From positions 1 to 59,425 of the forward strand of contig CALXEH010000006.1 of NCBI GenBank assembly GCA_944387285.1: 59,425 bases of DNA, given 5' to 3'. Position 1 is the stretch's first letter; the number at the start of each line of letters is the position of its first letter. The stretch is from an uncultured Oscillospiraceae bacterium (GTDB lineage Bacteria > Bacillota > Clostridia > Oscillospirales > Oscillospiraceae). The notes beneath the pieces were generated by a model. That model did no database searches and was not told the origin of the DNA. It saw only the letters and a list, made by a program, of their open reading frames with translations. The position numbers were made by a program, and so were the translations under genes. Shown here in pieces: positions 51,938 to 59,425 of the stretch.

Positions 51938-52947
51938 ACACTACAGTCCCCGCAGGCTACAAAAGCATACTCTCGGTCTATGACACCCAGAAGGCCATCG
52001 GCCTCATGAAGCGCCTGTTCGAGGACAGGTTCGCCGCCGTCCTGAACCTCTTCCGCGTCTCGGCCCCGCTCTTTGTCGAGGGCAAGAGCGGCCTCAACGA
52101 CAACCTCAACGGCTGGGAGCGGCCCGTGGACTTCGACATCGCCCACACCGGCGCGCACGCCCAGGTCGTGCAGTCCCTCGCCAAGTGGAAGCGCCTCGCC
52201 CTCAAGCGCTACGACTTCTACCCCGGCAAGGGCATCTACGCCGACATGAACGCCATCCGCCGCGACGAGGACGAGCTCGACAACCTCCACTCCGTCTACG
52301 TCGACCAGTGGGACTGGGAAAAGGTCATCCTGCCCGAGAACCGGAACCTCGACTACCTCAAGGGCACGGTCATGGATATCGTGGGCGCGATGTGCGACAC
52401 GCAGGAGACGCTGCAGGCCATCTACCCCGCCCTGACCTGTCTGGGCAAGATAAAGCGCCAGGTCAGCTTCGTCACCGCGCAGGAGCTCGAGGACCGCTGG
52501 CCCGGGCTCACGCCCAAGCAGCGCGAGCACGAATACCTGCGCGAGCACGGCACCGCCTTCATCATCGGCATCGGCGCGCCGCTCAAGTCCGGCAAGCCCC
52601 ACGACGGGCGCTCTCCCGACTACGACGACTGGTCGCTCAACGGCGACATCCTCGTCTGGTACGAGCCGCTCGACTGCGCCTTCGAGCTCTCCAGCATGGG
52701 CATCCGCGTTGACCCCGCCTCGCTCGATAGGCAGCTGACGCTCGCCGGCTGCGACGACAGGCGCGGGCTCATGTACCACAAAATGCTGCTGAATGGCGAG
52801 CTGCCGCTCACCATCGGCGGCGGCATCGGCCAGTCGCGCATGTCCATGCTCATGCTCGGCAAGGCCCACATAGGCGAGGTCCAGGCCTCCGTCTGGGATG
52901 AGGAGACCATAGAAAGCTGCAAAAAGGCCGGCATCATGCTGCTTTGA
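51934..52947 (+). CDS. asnA: Aspartate-ammonia ligase
   Basis: 337 residues, class II synthetase-like fold, full length. Motifs VSAPLFVEGKSGLNDNLNG, RPVDFDIAHTGAHAQVVQSLAKWKR, GIYADMNAIRRDE, SVYVDQWDWEKV and TIGGGIGQSRMSMLMLGK. It makes asparagine from aspartate, ammonia and ATP, complementing the glutamine-dependent asnB at 27.2 kb. Confidence 0.97.
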   Translation: MNTTVPAGYKSILSVYDTQKAIGLMKRLFEDRFAAVLNLFRVSAPLFVEGKSGLNDNLNGWERPVDFDIAHTGAHAQVVQSLAKWKRLALKRYDFYPGKGIYADMNAIRRDEDELDNLHSVYVDQWDWEKVILPENRNLDYLKGTVMDIVGAMCDTQETLQAIYPALTCLGKIKRQVSFVTAQELEDRWPGLTPKQREHEYLREHGTAFIIGIGAPLKSGKPHDGRSPDYDDWSLNGDILVWYEPLDCAFELSSMGIRVDPASLDRQLTLAGCDDRRGLMYHKMLLNGELPLTIGGGIGQSRMSMLMLGKAHIGEVQASVWDEETIESCKKAGIMLL

Positions 52948-52999
52948 GCCGCCCTGCGCCCCGCCGCGGCAAGGCCGCCTTTGAAAGGAGACCGCGCAC

Positions 53000-53242
53000 A
53001 TGAAAAGGGAACGGATATCCGCCAGGGGCAAGCTGCTGTTTTGCGTGCTTGGCCTGCTCTGGTATCCCGCAATACTATTCTATGCCGCCAGCGTGCTCTG
53101 GGGCAGCCTGGACGAGGTCTCCGGCGCCTGCCTGGCCGCCTTCCTCGGCCTGCTCGCCGCCGGCGAGCTGGGCATCGCCGCCCTCGCTTTCTTCGGCTGG
53201 AGAAAACACCGGAAAAAACAGGACGAAGAACAGGAAAAATAA
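53000..53242 (+). CDS. Small two-span membrane protein, 80 aa
   Basis: ATG preceded by AAAGGAG. A basic N-terminus (MKRERISARGK) leads into two hydrophobic spans (about 12-34 and 41-66, the second with AAFLGLLAAGELGIAALAFFGW), and the tail is strongly charged (RKHRKKQDEEQEK). Both termini should be cytoplasmic. No family recognised. It follows asnA by 52 bases and may share its transcript; a hairpin follows at once. Confidence 0.6.
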   Translation: MKRERISARGKLLFCVLGLLWYPAILFYAASVLWGSLDEVSGACLAAFLGLLAAGELGIAALAFFGWRKHRKKQDEEQEK

Positions 53243-53244
53243 AT

Positions 53245-53497
53245 GAGGCTCTCCCTTTCGGGAGAGCCTCTTCTTGTCGAAGAAGGCTTTGCCTTCTTCG
53301 ACAAAGGGGATAGCGCTGCGCTGCGCGCCTCGGTCGTCCGCCAAGGGCGGACGATTCGACACTCCGCTCCGCGTAAAGTATTTTCGGCGACGTACACGCC
53401 GCCGTCGAAAATGATCAAAATTCATTTCGCGGCTGCGGCCGCGAAACTCTGCGAGGCTTTTTCGACAGACTAAGGCTCTCCCTTTCGGGAGAGCCTT
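53245..53497. repeat. Cluster of perfect palindromes bounded by the same hairpin
   Basis: In 253 bases: GAGGCTCTCCC-TTTC-GGGAGAGCCTC (53245-53270); a 14-bp stem TTGTCGAAGAAGGC (53274-53287) with its complement (53291-53304) around TTT; CGTCCGCC-AAG-GGCGGACG (53335-53353); TTTCGCGGC-TGCG-GCCGCGAAA (53425-53446); and AAGGCTCTCCC-TTTC-GGGAGAGCCTT (53472-53497). The first and last share a 20-base core. They can act as terminators for the convergent genes on each side. The set looks like a palindromic interspersed repeat unit. Confidence 0.8.
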
Positions 53498-53506
53498 TCT
53501 GCGTCT

Positions 53507-56179
53507 TCAGAACTTTTTTCGCACCCAGAATATGTTTTGGCCGTCTTTATACTCGTAGCCGCACTCGTCCATCGACTTCTTTACCATGAATATGCCCAGG
53601 CCGCCGGCCTCGCGTTCCTCGGCGGCCAGGCTGATGTCCGGGTCGGGCCGCTCCAGCGGGTTATAGGGCCGGCCGGCATCCCTGAACGTCAGCTTCACCG
53701 CGCCGTCCTCGCGCTCAAAGGCTACCGACGCCCTGCCGCTGCCAGGCGCGTAAGCATACTGGGCGATATTGCTGAGTATCTCGTCTATGGCTATCGCCAG
53801 CTGCGTCTGCGCCTTCATCGGGCAGTCCAGCCGCTCCAGCCGCTCCTCCACGAAGGCCGTTGCCTTCCCGATATTCTCCACCGTCGCCTCAAAGCTCAGT
53901 TCGTCCACGGGCATCTCCTTCCGTTTCAGGCTCAACATCGTGATGTCGTCAAACTGCGGGGCCTCCGCCACGAAAGCGTCTATGTCCGCCTTCACCGCCG
54001 CCAGCAGCTCCTCGGGCCCGCAGTCGCCCGCGCTGTCCAGGGCACGGAGCAGCCTGTCGGTGCCATAGAGCCGGTTGTCCTTGTCCGTCGCCTCCGTCAC
54101 GCCGTCCGTATAGACGAAGAGCATGTCCCCTTCGCCCAGCTCGAGCTCGTACTCCCTGTACCGCGCGTCCTCCATGCCGGCCAGCACAAAGCCGTGCTTA
54201 TCCTTGAAAAGCTCAAAGCTGCCGTCGCGCCGCCTGATCGCCGGATACTCGTGCCCGGCGTTCGCCGCGCGCAGCTTCCCGGTCGATATCTCGTAGACGC
54301 CCAGCCACACCGTCACGAACATCTCCGCGTCGTTGTTCTCGCACAGCTGGTTGTTCACGATCTCGAGCACCTCCTTCGGGCCCGAGCCCATCTGCGCCCG
54401 GTTCTTCAAAAGCGTCTTCGCTATGACCATGAACAGCGCCGCCGGCACGCCCTTGCCAGACACGTCCGCTATCACCAGCGCCAGGTGGTCGTCGTCAACC
54501 AGGAAGAAGTCATAGAAGTCGCCTCCGACCTCCTTCGCCGGGTTCATCGAGGCGTAGATGTCAAACTCCTTCCTGTCCGGGTAGGGCGGGAAGATGCAGG
54601 GCAGCATGCTTGCCTGGATCTGCGTGGCGACGTGCAGCTCCGCGCCTATGCGCTCCTTCTCCGCCGTCACGCGCGAGAGGTTTTCGATATACTCCCTCAG
54701 GCTCGCCGTCATGTGGTTGAAGGCCTCGCCCAGTTCCTCGGCCTCGTCGTTCGAGTGTACCTCCAGCTTGAAGTCCAGCTCGCCGCCGCTTATGCGCTTG
54801 GCGCCCTCCGTCAGCAGCGCCAGGGGCTGGGCCAGCCGGTGCGAGAACTTGTAGCTCAGATACACCACCAGCGCCGTCACCGCCACCGCCACGAGCACGA
54901 ACAGCAGCGCAATGACGCCCAGCTTGGCGTTCATCTCCCGCGTCGCCTCCGCCGTGATGGCGTCAGCATTCTCCTGCAGGGCCTCGATCGGCCCGCTTAT
55001 CGAGGCGTCGTCCACCTCTATCACCGTCACCATCGCCCACTCCGTCACGCTCATGGGCGAGTAGGCGATATAGCAGTCCGTGCCGTCGAGCGATATCTGC
55101 TCTATGCCCGACTGCTTTGCCGCTATCTTGTCCAGCACCGCCAGCAGCCCGGTATTGCCGCTGCTCAAGAGGTCGTCGTGGAAGATGTTCATCTCGCTCG
55201 TCTCGTCCTGGTCGGCGCTGGCGATGATGTTCATGCTGCCCTCCACGGCGGTATTGAGCAGCACGGCATAGCCCGTCTCGCCTATGGTCGTGCCCTGGAC
55301 CAGCTCGCGGATGTTGTTGATATCCCCGCCGCTGCCCGCGACGCCTATCAGCTCGCCGTCCACATACACCGGCATGGCGCAGATGAGCGACAGCCCGCGC
55401 CCGGAGGCGTCCGGCGTCGGGTTCGTCCAGTATATACCGCCCTCGCCGAGCTTCGAGGCCTCCTTATACCAGGTGGACTCGCGCGCGTCGTACTCCACCA
55501 TCTCCATCGTCAGCGTGTCCGCCAGCACGTCTATGCCCGAGGAAGCCAGGCAGAAGTAGCTCGCGCCTATGCCGGTATAGGTGCCGTCGCCGTTGTCGAA
55601 GTTGCGTATGCCGCCCAGCACGCCGGCGAGGTACTTGGTGAGGTAGTATTCGACCCGCTGTTCCTCAGTCAGCGCGCTCAGATCGAGCTGCGCCGCGACC
55701 ACCGTGCCGTCCTCCTCCACGATGCTCTCCGCCGCCATGACCGACCTCGGCGCGCGGATATGCAGCGAGTAGCTGCCTATGAGCTCCTCGGGGTAGTTGC
55801 AGCTGAAGTCGTAGCTGTCAAAGCTGAGCTCGTCCGGCGACAGGCCATCCAGATAATGCTCCGGCTCGGAGTAGATGTCCGCGGCGGCCATGGCCACGAG
55901 GCGGGTCTGGTTCAGGATGAGGGTCAGGCTGGTATCCGCCTGCATGCTCCGGTTCCCGACCAGCGTGACCAGCTCCTGCTGCAGCTGCTCGCGCAGCGTG
56001 TCCGTGGCGTCCTCGGAGGTCTGCCGGTTGAGCTCGTCCAGGCTGTCGACCGTGTCCTGCCGGATATTCGCAAGCCCCAGGCCCGTGGCTATGCCCAGCA
56101 GCAGCACCGTCGCCAGCGAGACGCCCAGGATGAGCTGGGCCACTTTCTTTCTTATTGTGCGCCTTTTTCCCGTTTTCAA
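53507..56179 (-). CDS. Membrane sensor with PP2C phosphatase and RsbW-like kinase domains
   Basis: 890 residues from a TTG at 56179, the first possible start after the upstream gene's stop. Order: membrane span (about 13-35), a 350-residue extracellular Cache-like sensor, second span (LGVIALLFVLVAVAVTALVV), HAMP, SpoIIE/RsbU-type PP2C phosphatase (GGDFYDFF, ADVSGKGVPAAL, FVYTDGVTEA, FDDITML) and a C-terminal HATPase (AIDEILSNIAQYAY with the N-box Asn, FRDAGRPYNPL, GGLGIFMVKK). One chain thus has both the phosphatase that dephosphorylates a STAS protein and the kinase type that phosphorylates it, under control of an external ligand. Last gene of the STAS operon. Confidence 0.9.
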   Translation of the reverse strand: MKTGKRRTIRKKVAQLILGVSLATVLLLGIATGLGLANIRQDTVDSLDELNRQTSEDATDTLREQLQQELVTLVGNRSMQADTSLTLILNQTRLVAMAAADIYSEPEHYLDGLSPDELSFDSYDFSCNYPEELIGSYSLHIRAPRSVMAAESIVEEDGTVVAAQLDLSALTEEQRVEYYLTKYLAGVLGGIRNFDNGDGTYTGIGASYFCLASSGIDVLADTLTMEMVEYDARESTWYKEASKLGEGGIYWTNPTPDASGRGLSLICAMPVYVDGELIGVAGSGGDINNIRELVQGTTIGETGYAVLLNTAVEGSMNIIASADQDETSEMNIFHDDLLSSGNTGLLAVLDKIAAKQSGIEQISLDGTDCYIAYSPMSVTEWAMVTVIEVDDASISGPIEALQENADAITAEATREMNAKLGVIALLFVLVAVAVTALVVYLSYKFSHRLAQPLALLTEGAKRISGGELDFKLEVHSNDEAEELGEAFNHMTASLREYIENLSRVTAEKERIGAELHVATQIQASMLPCIFPPYPDRKEFDIYASMNPAKEVGGDFYDFFLVDDDHLALVIADVSGKGVPAALFMVIAKTLLKNRAQMGSGPKEVLEIVNNQLCENNDAEMFVTVWLGVYEISTGKLRAANAGHEYPAIRRRDGSFELFKDKHGFVLAGMEDARYREYELELGEGDMLFVYTDGVTEATDKDNRLYGTDRLLRALDSAGDCGPEELLAAVKADIDAFVAEAPQFDDITMLSLKRKEMPVDELSFEATVENIGKATAFVEERLERLDCPMKAQTQLAIAIDEILSNIAQYAYAPGSGRASVAFEREDGAVKLTFRDAGRPYNPLERPDPDISLAAEEREAGGLGIFMVKKSMDECGYEYKDGQNIFWVRKKF

Positions 56180-56183
56180 TGCC

Positions 56184-57164
56184 CTAACACCCCATAATGT
56201 ACTCGATGAGCCACTGTCCCGGCCCGTCGATATGCAGCGTCTGCGTCCAGCTGGGCCTGAGCCGGCCGTCTGCCAGGAGCATGAACTCGCCGTTGTCATT
56301 TAGCGGCTTTATGCCCGCAAAGCAGAAACCTCGCCCGGCGAGCTCCTCATACGCCGCCTGCGCGCCCTCGGCCCGCAGGTCCAGATAGCAGAGGAAGGCC
56401 TCCTCCCTCACGCCGTCGAGCCTCCTGCCCAGGTCGCGGCCCGCGCTCTCTATTATCCAGACCCGGCTGCCGTGCAGCGCGTCCGCTTCCTCATGTATCA
56501 CGGAGCGCTCCGGCGGCGGCGCCGAGCCCTCGCGCAGGCTGACCTCCACGCCCAGCATACCGTAGATGCGCTCCACGGCCTTGCGGTGCTCTGCCGGGCA
56601 GTACAGCCCGCCCGCGTCCCCGACGCTGCCGCGCCGGCACATCACCGCCTGGCTCAGGCGCGCGCCCTCGGGCCAGGCCCTGTCGGGCAGCATCAGCTCC
56701 GCCCTGTACAGTACCGGGCGCAGGCCCGTCAGCACAAAGCCGTTCGTCCACAGCCCGTGCTGGCTCACGCAGTCGTGGGTCATGACGTCCGCATACAGCG
56801 AGGCCCCGCCCCGCCGCGCGGCATATTCGAGCTGCACCCGCTCCTGCTCTCGGCCCACGCCCAGGCCGCGGCACTTGCGCTTCACCACCCGCAGCAGCAT
56901 CAGCCCGCTGCCGGGAAAGTCCCCGTCGTAGCGGATGGCGCAGGTATTCACTATCTCGCCCGAGCGCGCCACGCCGCAGAGCACCAGCATGTCGCCCGAG
57001 GCGCATTTGCCGGCGAGGTAGCCCGGCTCGAAATACTCCTTGTACGGGTAGCCCTCGCCGTAAAAGTCCTCTATGCACTCGCGAAAGCCGGCCTCGTCGC
57101 CCGGCTCGAAGGGCCGGAACTCTATGTCCAGCTCCGCGCCCGTCTTCTCGTTCCTGAACAGCAT
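56184..57164 (-). CDS. GNAT-like acetyltransferase domain protein
   Basis: 326 residues. The N-terminal half resembles GNAT enzymes: FRPFEPGDEAGFRECI, then a CoA-binding RxxGxG-type turn in CRGLGVGREQER and the paired helix EYAARRGGASLYADV, followed by HDCVSQHGLWTNGF. The C-terminal 150 residues (about 175-326) may be a second, degenerate GNAT-like fold (EEAFLCYLDLRAEGAQAAYEEL). Substrate unknown. Encoded between the MATE-ATPase fusion and the sensor with gaps of 9 and 4 bases, so it is part of the signalling unit, perhaps its effector. Confidence 0.65.
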   Translation of the reverse strand: MLFRNEKTGAELDIEFRPFEPGDEAGFRECIEDFYGEGYPYKEYFEPGYLAGKCASGDMLVLCGVARSGEIVNTCAIRYDGDFPGSGLMLLRVVKRKCRGLGVGREQERVQLEYAARRGGASLYADVMTHDCVSQHGLWTNGFVLTGLRPVLYRAELMLPDRAWPEGARLSQAVMCRRGSVGDAGGLYCPAEHRKAVERIYGMLGVEVSLREGSAPPPERSVIHEEADALHGSRVWIIESAGRDLGRRLDGVREEAFLCYLDLRAEGAQAAYEELAGRGFCFAGIKPLNDNGEFMLLADGRLRPSWTQTLHIDGPGQWLIEYIMGC

Positions 57165-57173
57165 ATATCCACC

Positions 57174-58943
57174 TCAAAAGCGGATGAGGAGATTGTTCGT
57201 ACCGAAGGTGTCGTGGAACTCTATCTGCTTCGCCGTGCCGGCTATCAGCTTTATGCCCAGCACGCTGTCGGCCATGTCCTCCCTGTCCCGGTTCTCCTCG
57301 TAAAACCGCACGGGGTCGAAGATGCGGCCCGTATTGCGTATCCTCAGCAGCACCCCGTCCTCCAGCTTCACTATCCTTATATCTATATACTGCCGCTTCT
57401 CCTTGTCCATGCAGCAGCTTATGATGACCGTCAGCATCTCCTCGATTGCCAGGGACAGCCGCATCGTGGTCTTCATGTCCATGCCGCAGCTCTCGCCGAA
57501 CTCCGTCATCTTCTCCGAGGCGTAGACCATGGCCTCCATGTTGTTCTCCACGGAAAAGGAGATCTCCGGCTCCGAGCAGTCCTCGAGCAGCAGGGCATCC
57601 AGCTCCGGGTGCCTGCGGCGTATCGCCGCTATGATAACGGCGGCGGTCAAAAGCGTCAGCGCTTCGGCGGCGATGAAAGCCAGCCACACGCCGTCTATAC
57701 CCAGGGCCCTGCCCAGCAACAGCGACGCCGGGGCCAGGTACACGATGAACCTCAGGCCCAGTATCAGGTTCGACAGCATGGGCCGCTTCACGGTATTGAA
57801 ATAGCCGCTCAGCATGAGGTTGAAAAAACCGAAGGCAAAGCTCGCCGCAAGGCAGCGCAGGCCGAAAATGGCGCTGCGCATGATCTCCGGCTCGCTTATA
57901 TTGAACAAGGAGCAGATGAGCCCGGGTATCGCCGCGGTCAGCGCCGCCGCGACGGCCGTGATCGCCCCGCCCAGCTGCAGGGCCTTCACGCACACGCGCC
58001 TTATGCTCTCCCTGTCCCGCTCGCCGAAGTACACCCCGACTATCGGCATCAGCGCCGAGGCCACGCCCGCGACGATGCCCGTCAGCAGGTCGGAGATGCT
58101 CTTTATTATCGCAAACGCAGGCAGGTACAGCTGCGCGCCCAGGCCGAGGATGACGCCGTTTATTATCATTATCCTCAGCGCCGTGAACAGGTTGTGGCAG
58201 CCGTTCGGGCTGCCGCAGGCGATAATATCCGCAAAAAGCCGGCCCAGGGGCGCGCCCCTCAGGCTCACCAGCCGCGTATTCGCCGTCTTCACGAAGAGTA
58301 TCCACAGGCCTATGAGCGCCGTTATGCCCATCGACAGGCCCGTGGCTATGCTCGCGCCCTTGATGCCCAGGCCGCACAGCGGCGACATGAACAGCCAGGT
58401 CAGCAGCACGTTCAGTGCGCTCGAGAGCAAAAACAAAAACGTCGAGGCCTGGGGCCGGCCCTCCATCTTCAAAAAGTTCAGCGGCAGGTATATCACCAGC
58501 GTGAAGCCGCCGAAGAGGATGTACCAGAACAGGTAGTCGCGCATGAGCGGTATGAGCTCGCCCTCGCCGCCAAGCAGCAGCACAAGCCGGTCTATAAACG
58601 CCAGGCCCAGCGCCGTCATCAGGGCGCTGAACGCTATCGCCGTCCAGAACGAGAGCGTGAACGTCCGCTTATACGAGGCGTAATCATTCCTGCCTATCGC
58701 CAGATTAGCGGCTATCGAGCCGCCCACGCCTATCACCGCGCCCACCGTATAGTACACCAGGTATACCGGGCTGAGCAGGGACATGGCTGATAGCCCCGTC
58801 TCGCTCATAAAACAGCCGACTATGACCGTGTCTATCATGCCGGACACGCTCGTCGCCAGCATGGCGAGGACCGAGGCTATCAGGTATTTGCCGTAGATGC
58901 TCCGCAGGAAGAAGTCGCTTCTCTGAAGCTGTCTGTCCTCCAT
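57174..58943 (-). CDS. MATE-family transporter fused to a degenerate RsbW-like ATPase domain
   Basis: 589 residues. Residues 1-450 form a 12-span MATE transporter (ASVLAMLATSVSGMIDTVIVG, GVGGSIAANLAIGR, IVAGVASALMPIVGVYFGER). After a short linker the last 130 residues form a HATPase of the anti-sigma kinase kind (ENNMEAMVYASEKMTEF, LSLAIEEMLTVIIS, LRIRNTGRIFDP, GTNNLLIRF). The N-box Asn that binds Mg is Val, and the Asp of the D-x-G box is Asn, so kinase activity is doubtful. It could act as a docking site for the STAS protein and gate the transporter. Eleven bases after the STAS gene. Confidence 0.88.
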   Translation of the reverse strand: MEDRQLQRSDFFLRSIYGKYLIASVLAMLATSVSGMIDTVIVGCFMSETGLSAMSLLSPVYLVYYTVGAVIGVGGSIAANLAIGRNDYASYKRTFTLSFWTAIAFSALMTALGLAFIDRLVLLLGGEGELIPLMRDYLFWYILFGGFTLVIYLPLNFLKMEGRPQASTFLFLLSSALNVLLTWLFMSPLCGLGIKGASIATGLSMGITALIGLWILFVKTANTRLVSLRGAPLGRLFADIIACGSPNGCHNLFTALRIMIINGVILGLGAQLYLPAFAIIKSISDLLTGIVAGVASALMPIVGVYFGERDRESIRRVCVKALQLGGAITAVAAALTAAIPGLICSLFNISEPEIMRSAIFGLRCLAASFAFGFFNLMLSGYFNTVKRPMLSNLILGLRFIVYLAPASLLLGRALGIDGVWLAFIAAEALTLLTAAVIIAAIRRRHPELDALLLEDCSEPEISFSVENNMEAMVYASEKMTEFGESCGMDMKTTMRLSLAIEEMLTVIISCCMDKEKRQYIDIRIVKLEDGVLLRIRNTGRIFDPVRFYEENRDREDMADSVLGIKLIAGTAKQIEFHDTFGTNNLLIRF

Positions 58944-58954
58944 CGCAGGCAGGC

Positions 58955-59251
58955 TTACTCTATGCTCAGGATATCGACGAAGCCGGTGACCTCAAAGACC
59001 TCGCTTATGACCTCGTTGACATTCCGTATCACCATGCCGCCCTTCTTGGACATGGTCTTCTGGGCCCCGAGCAGCACGCGCAGGCCGGCGGAGGATATGT
59101 ACTCCAGGCCCGCGAAATCCAGCACGAGCGTGCTCACGTCCGCGAGCGAGGCCTTCAGCTCGGCCTCAAGCTGCGGCGCCGTGCCCGTGTCCAGCCGGCC
59201 CTCGAGCGCCAGCGTGAGCTTGCCCTGTTCCGCCGTCTTGTTTATCGTCAT
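58955..59251 (-). CDS. STAS-domain anti-anti-sigma-type protein
   Basis: 98 residues from the ATG at 59251 with TTGGAGG upstream. STAS fold with LALEGRLDTGTAPQLEAEL, LVLDFAGLEYISSAGLRVLL (the Ser in the ISSAG turn is the usual phospho-acceptor) and VIRNVNEVISEVFEVTG. In known switches such a protein is phosphorylated by an RsbW-type kinase and dephosphorylated by a PP2C; both activities are encoded in this operon. First gene after the promoter. No sigma factor gene is in the window. Confidence 0.92.
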   Translation of the reverse strand: MTINKTAEQGKLTLALEGRLDTGTAPQLEAELKASLADVSTLVLDFAGLEYISSAGLRVLLGAQKTMSKKGGMVIRNVNEVISEVFEVTGFVDILSIE

Positions 59252-59285
59252 GTCATCAGCCTCCAAACATATTTATACATTATAG

Positions 59286-59314
59286 ACTATAAACCATCTC
59301 GCCCGATTCTGCAA
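59286..59314 (-). promoter_or_regulatory. Promoter of the STAS-MATE-GNAT-PP2C operon
   Basis: Minus strand TTGCAG (59314-59309), 17-base spacer, TATAGT (59291-59286), about 35 bases before the STAS start; an overlapping TATAAT lies 7 bases further on. Confidence 0.65.
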
Positions 59315-59352
59315 TAAAATAATTTATCCACCCCGTCCGGCGCGGGAAATAA

Positions 59353-59397
59353 AAAGGACCTGTCGCAGAATGGAAAAATTCTGCGGCAGGTTTTCTT
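59353..59397. terminator. Bidirectional terminator at the window end
   Basis: ACCTGTCGCAGAAT (59358-59371) pairs with ATTCTGCGGCAGGT (59378-59391), 14 bp with one T-G pair, flanked by TTTCTTT on the plus strand and TTTTT on the minus strand. It separates the operon from a gene beyond the window. Confidence 0.8.
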
Positions 59398-59425
59398 TAG
59401 CTGGGAAAGAGGAGAGCAGGTCTAA

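Noticed and set aside
53245..53497. CRISPR array
   Set aside because: The repeats are palindromes of different sequence without regular spacing or unique spacers, and no cas genes are near.
53537..56197. 886-codon plus-strand open frame
   Set aside because: It is antisense to the PP2C sensor, whose catalytic motifs are clear. The Arg/His/Leu-rich product has no recognisable fold.

Overview
The window looks like a chromosomal segment of an anaerobic, GC-rich Clostridia bacterium, probably an Oscillospiraceae-like gut commensal, with mobile DNA on its left side. Support comes from a Re-type citrate synthase in place of the usual one, a type III glutamine synthetase, an ANTAR regulator beside glnA, SLH surface proteins, DUF4364 next to asnA, and oxygen-sensitive Fe-S chemistry (radical SAM enzymes). 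Species cannot be named from sequence alone.

Mobile part, 1 to about 22.5 kb. The window opens inside a giant SLH-anchored surface protein. Three small genes follow, then a sigma-like protein, a 680-base non-coding stretch packed with strong helices and a possible pseudoknot, two ParB-like proteins, a DUF6870-like protein, and three tandem large serine recombinases. A small fourth recombinase-like protein has lost the catalytic serine. A visibly AT-rich two-gene cassette (16.3-20.1 kb) encodes an OLD-family nuclease and a UvrD-like helicase and matches the Gabija anti-phage architecture. It abuts a tyrosine integrase whose 3' end is missing; its excisionase and a divergent XRE regulator remain. 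This second element ends against the 3' end of guaA, a common island integration site, so the region appears to be one element inserted in another.

Glutamine-nitrogen block, 22.5-34.7 kb. Two divergent operons leave a shared 280-base control region. Leftward: glnN, asnB, purA, glmS, guaA. Rightward: a GS-I-like glnA, an ANTAR antiterminator, pyrG. Together they make glutamine and spend its amide nitrogen on asparagine, glucosamine-6-P, GMP and CTP. Each leader has a good promoter and a terminator-like structure, suggesting control by attenuation.

Radical SAM cluster, 36.1-44.2 kb. Nine leftward genes lie behind one clear promoter: a small protein, a rubredoxin-like zinc/redox protein, a 2-hydroxyacyl-CoA dehydratase-like protein, dihydrolipoyl dehydrogenase, two paralogous radical SAM enzymes of the Tes/TrsS type, an AMP-forming CoA ligase, a DUF1858-like protein and a cysteine-rich DUF5714 protein. 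The product is unknown. This is the best candidate for an undescribed pathway.

Central metabolism, 45.9-53.2 kb. tRNA-Gly(CCC), then a leftward operon for Re-citrate synthase, aconitase and isocitrate dehydrogenase, making the 2-oxoglutarate that feeds glutamate and glutamine. Next come a cysteine-containing hypothetical protein and a rightward DUF4364-asnA pair. A cluster of perfect palindromes lies at 53.25-53.5 kb.

Partner-switching operon, 53.5-59.3 kb. STAS protein, a MATE transporter fused to a degenerate RsbW-like ATPase domain, a GNAT-like protein, and a membrane sensor carrying both a PP2C phosphatase and an intact RsbW-like kinase domain. No sigma factor is present, so the output may be the transporter itself.
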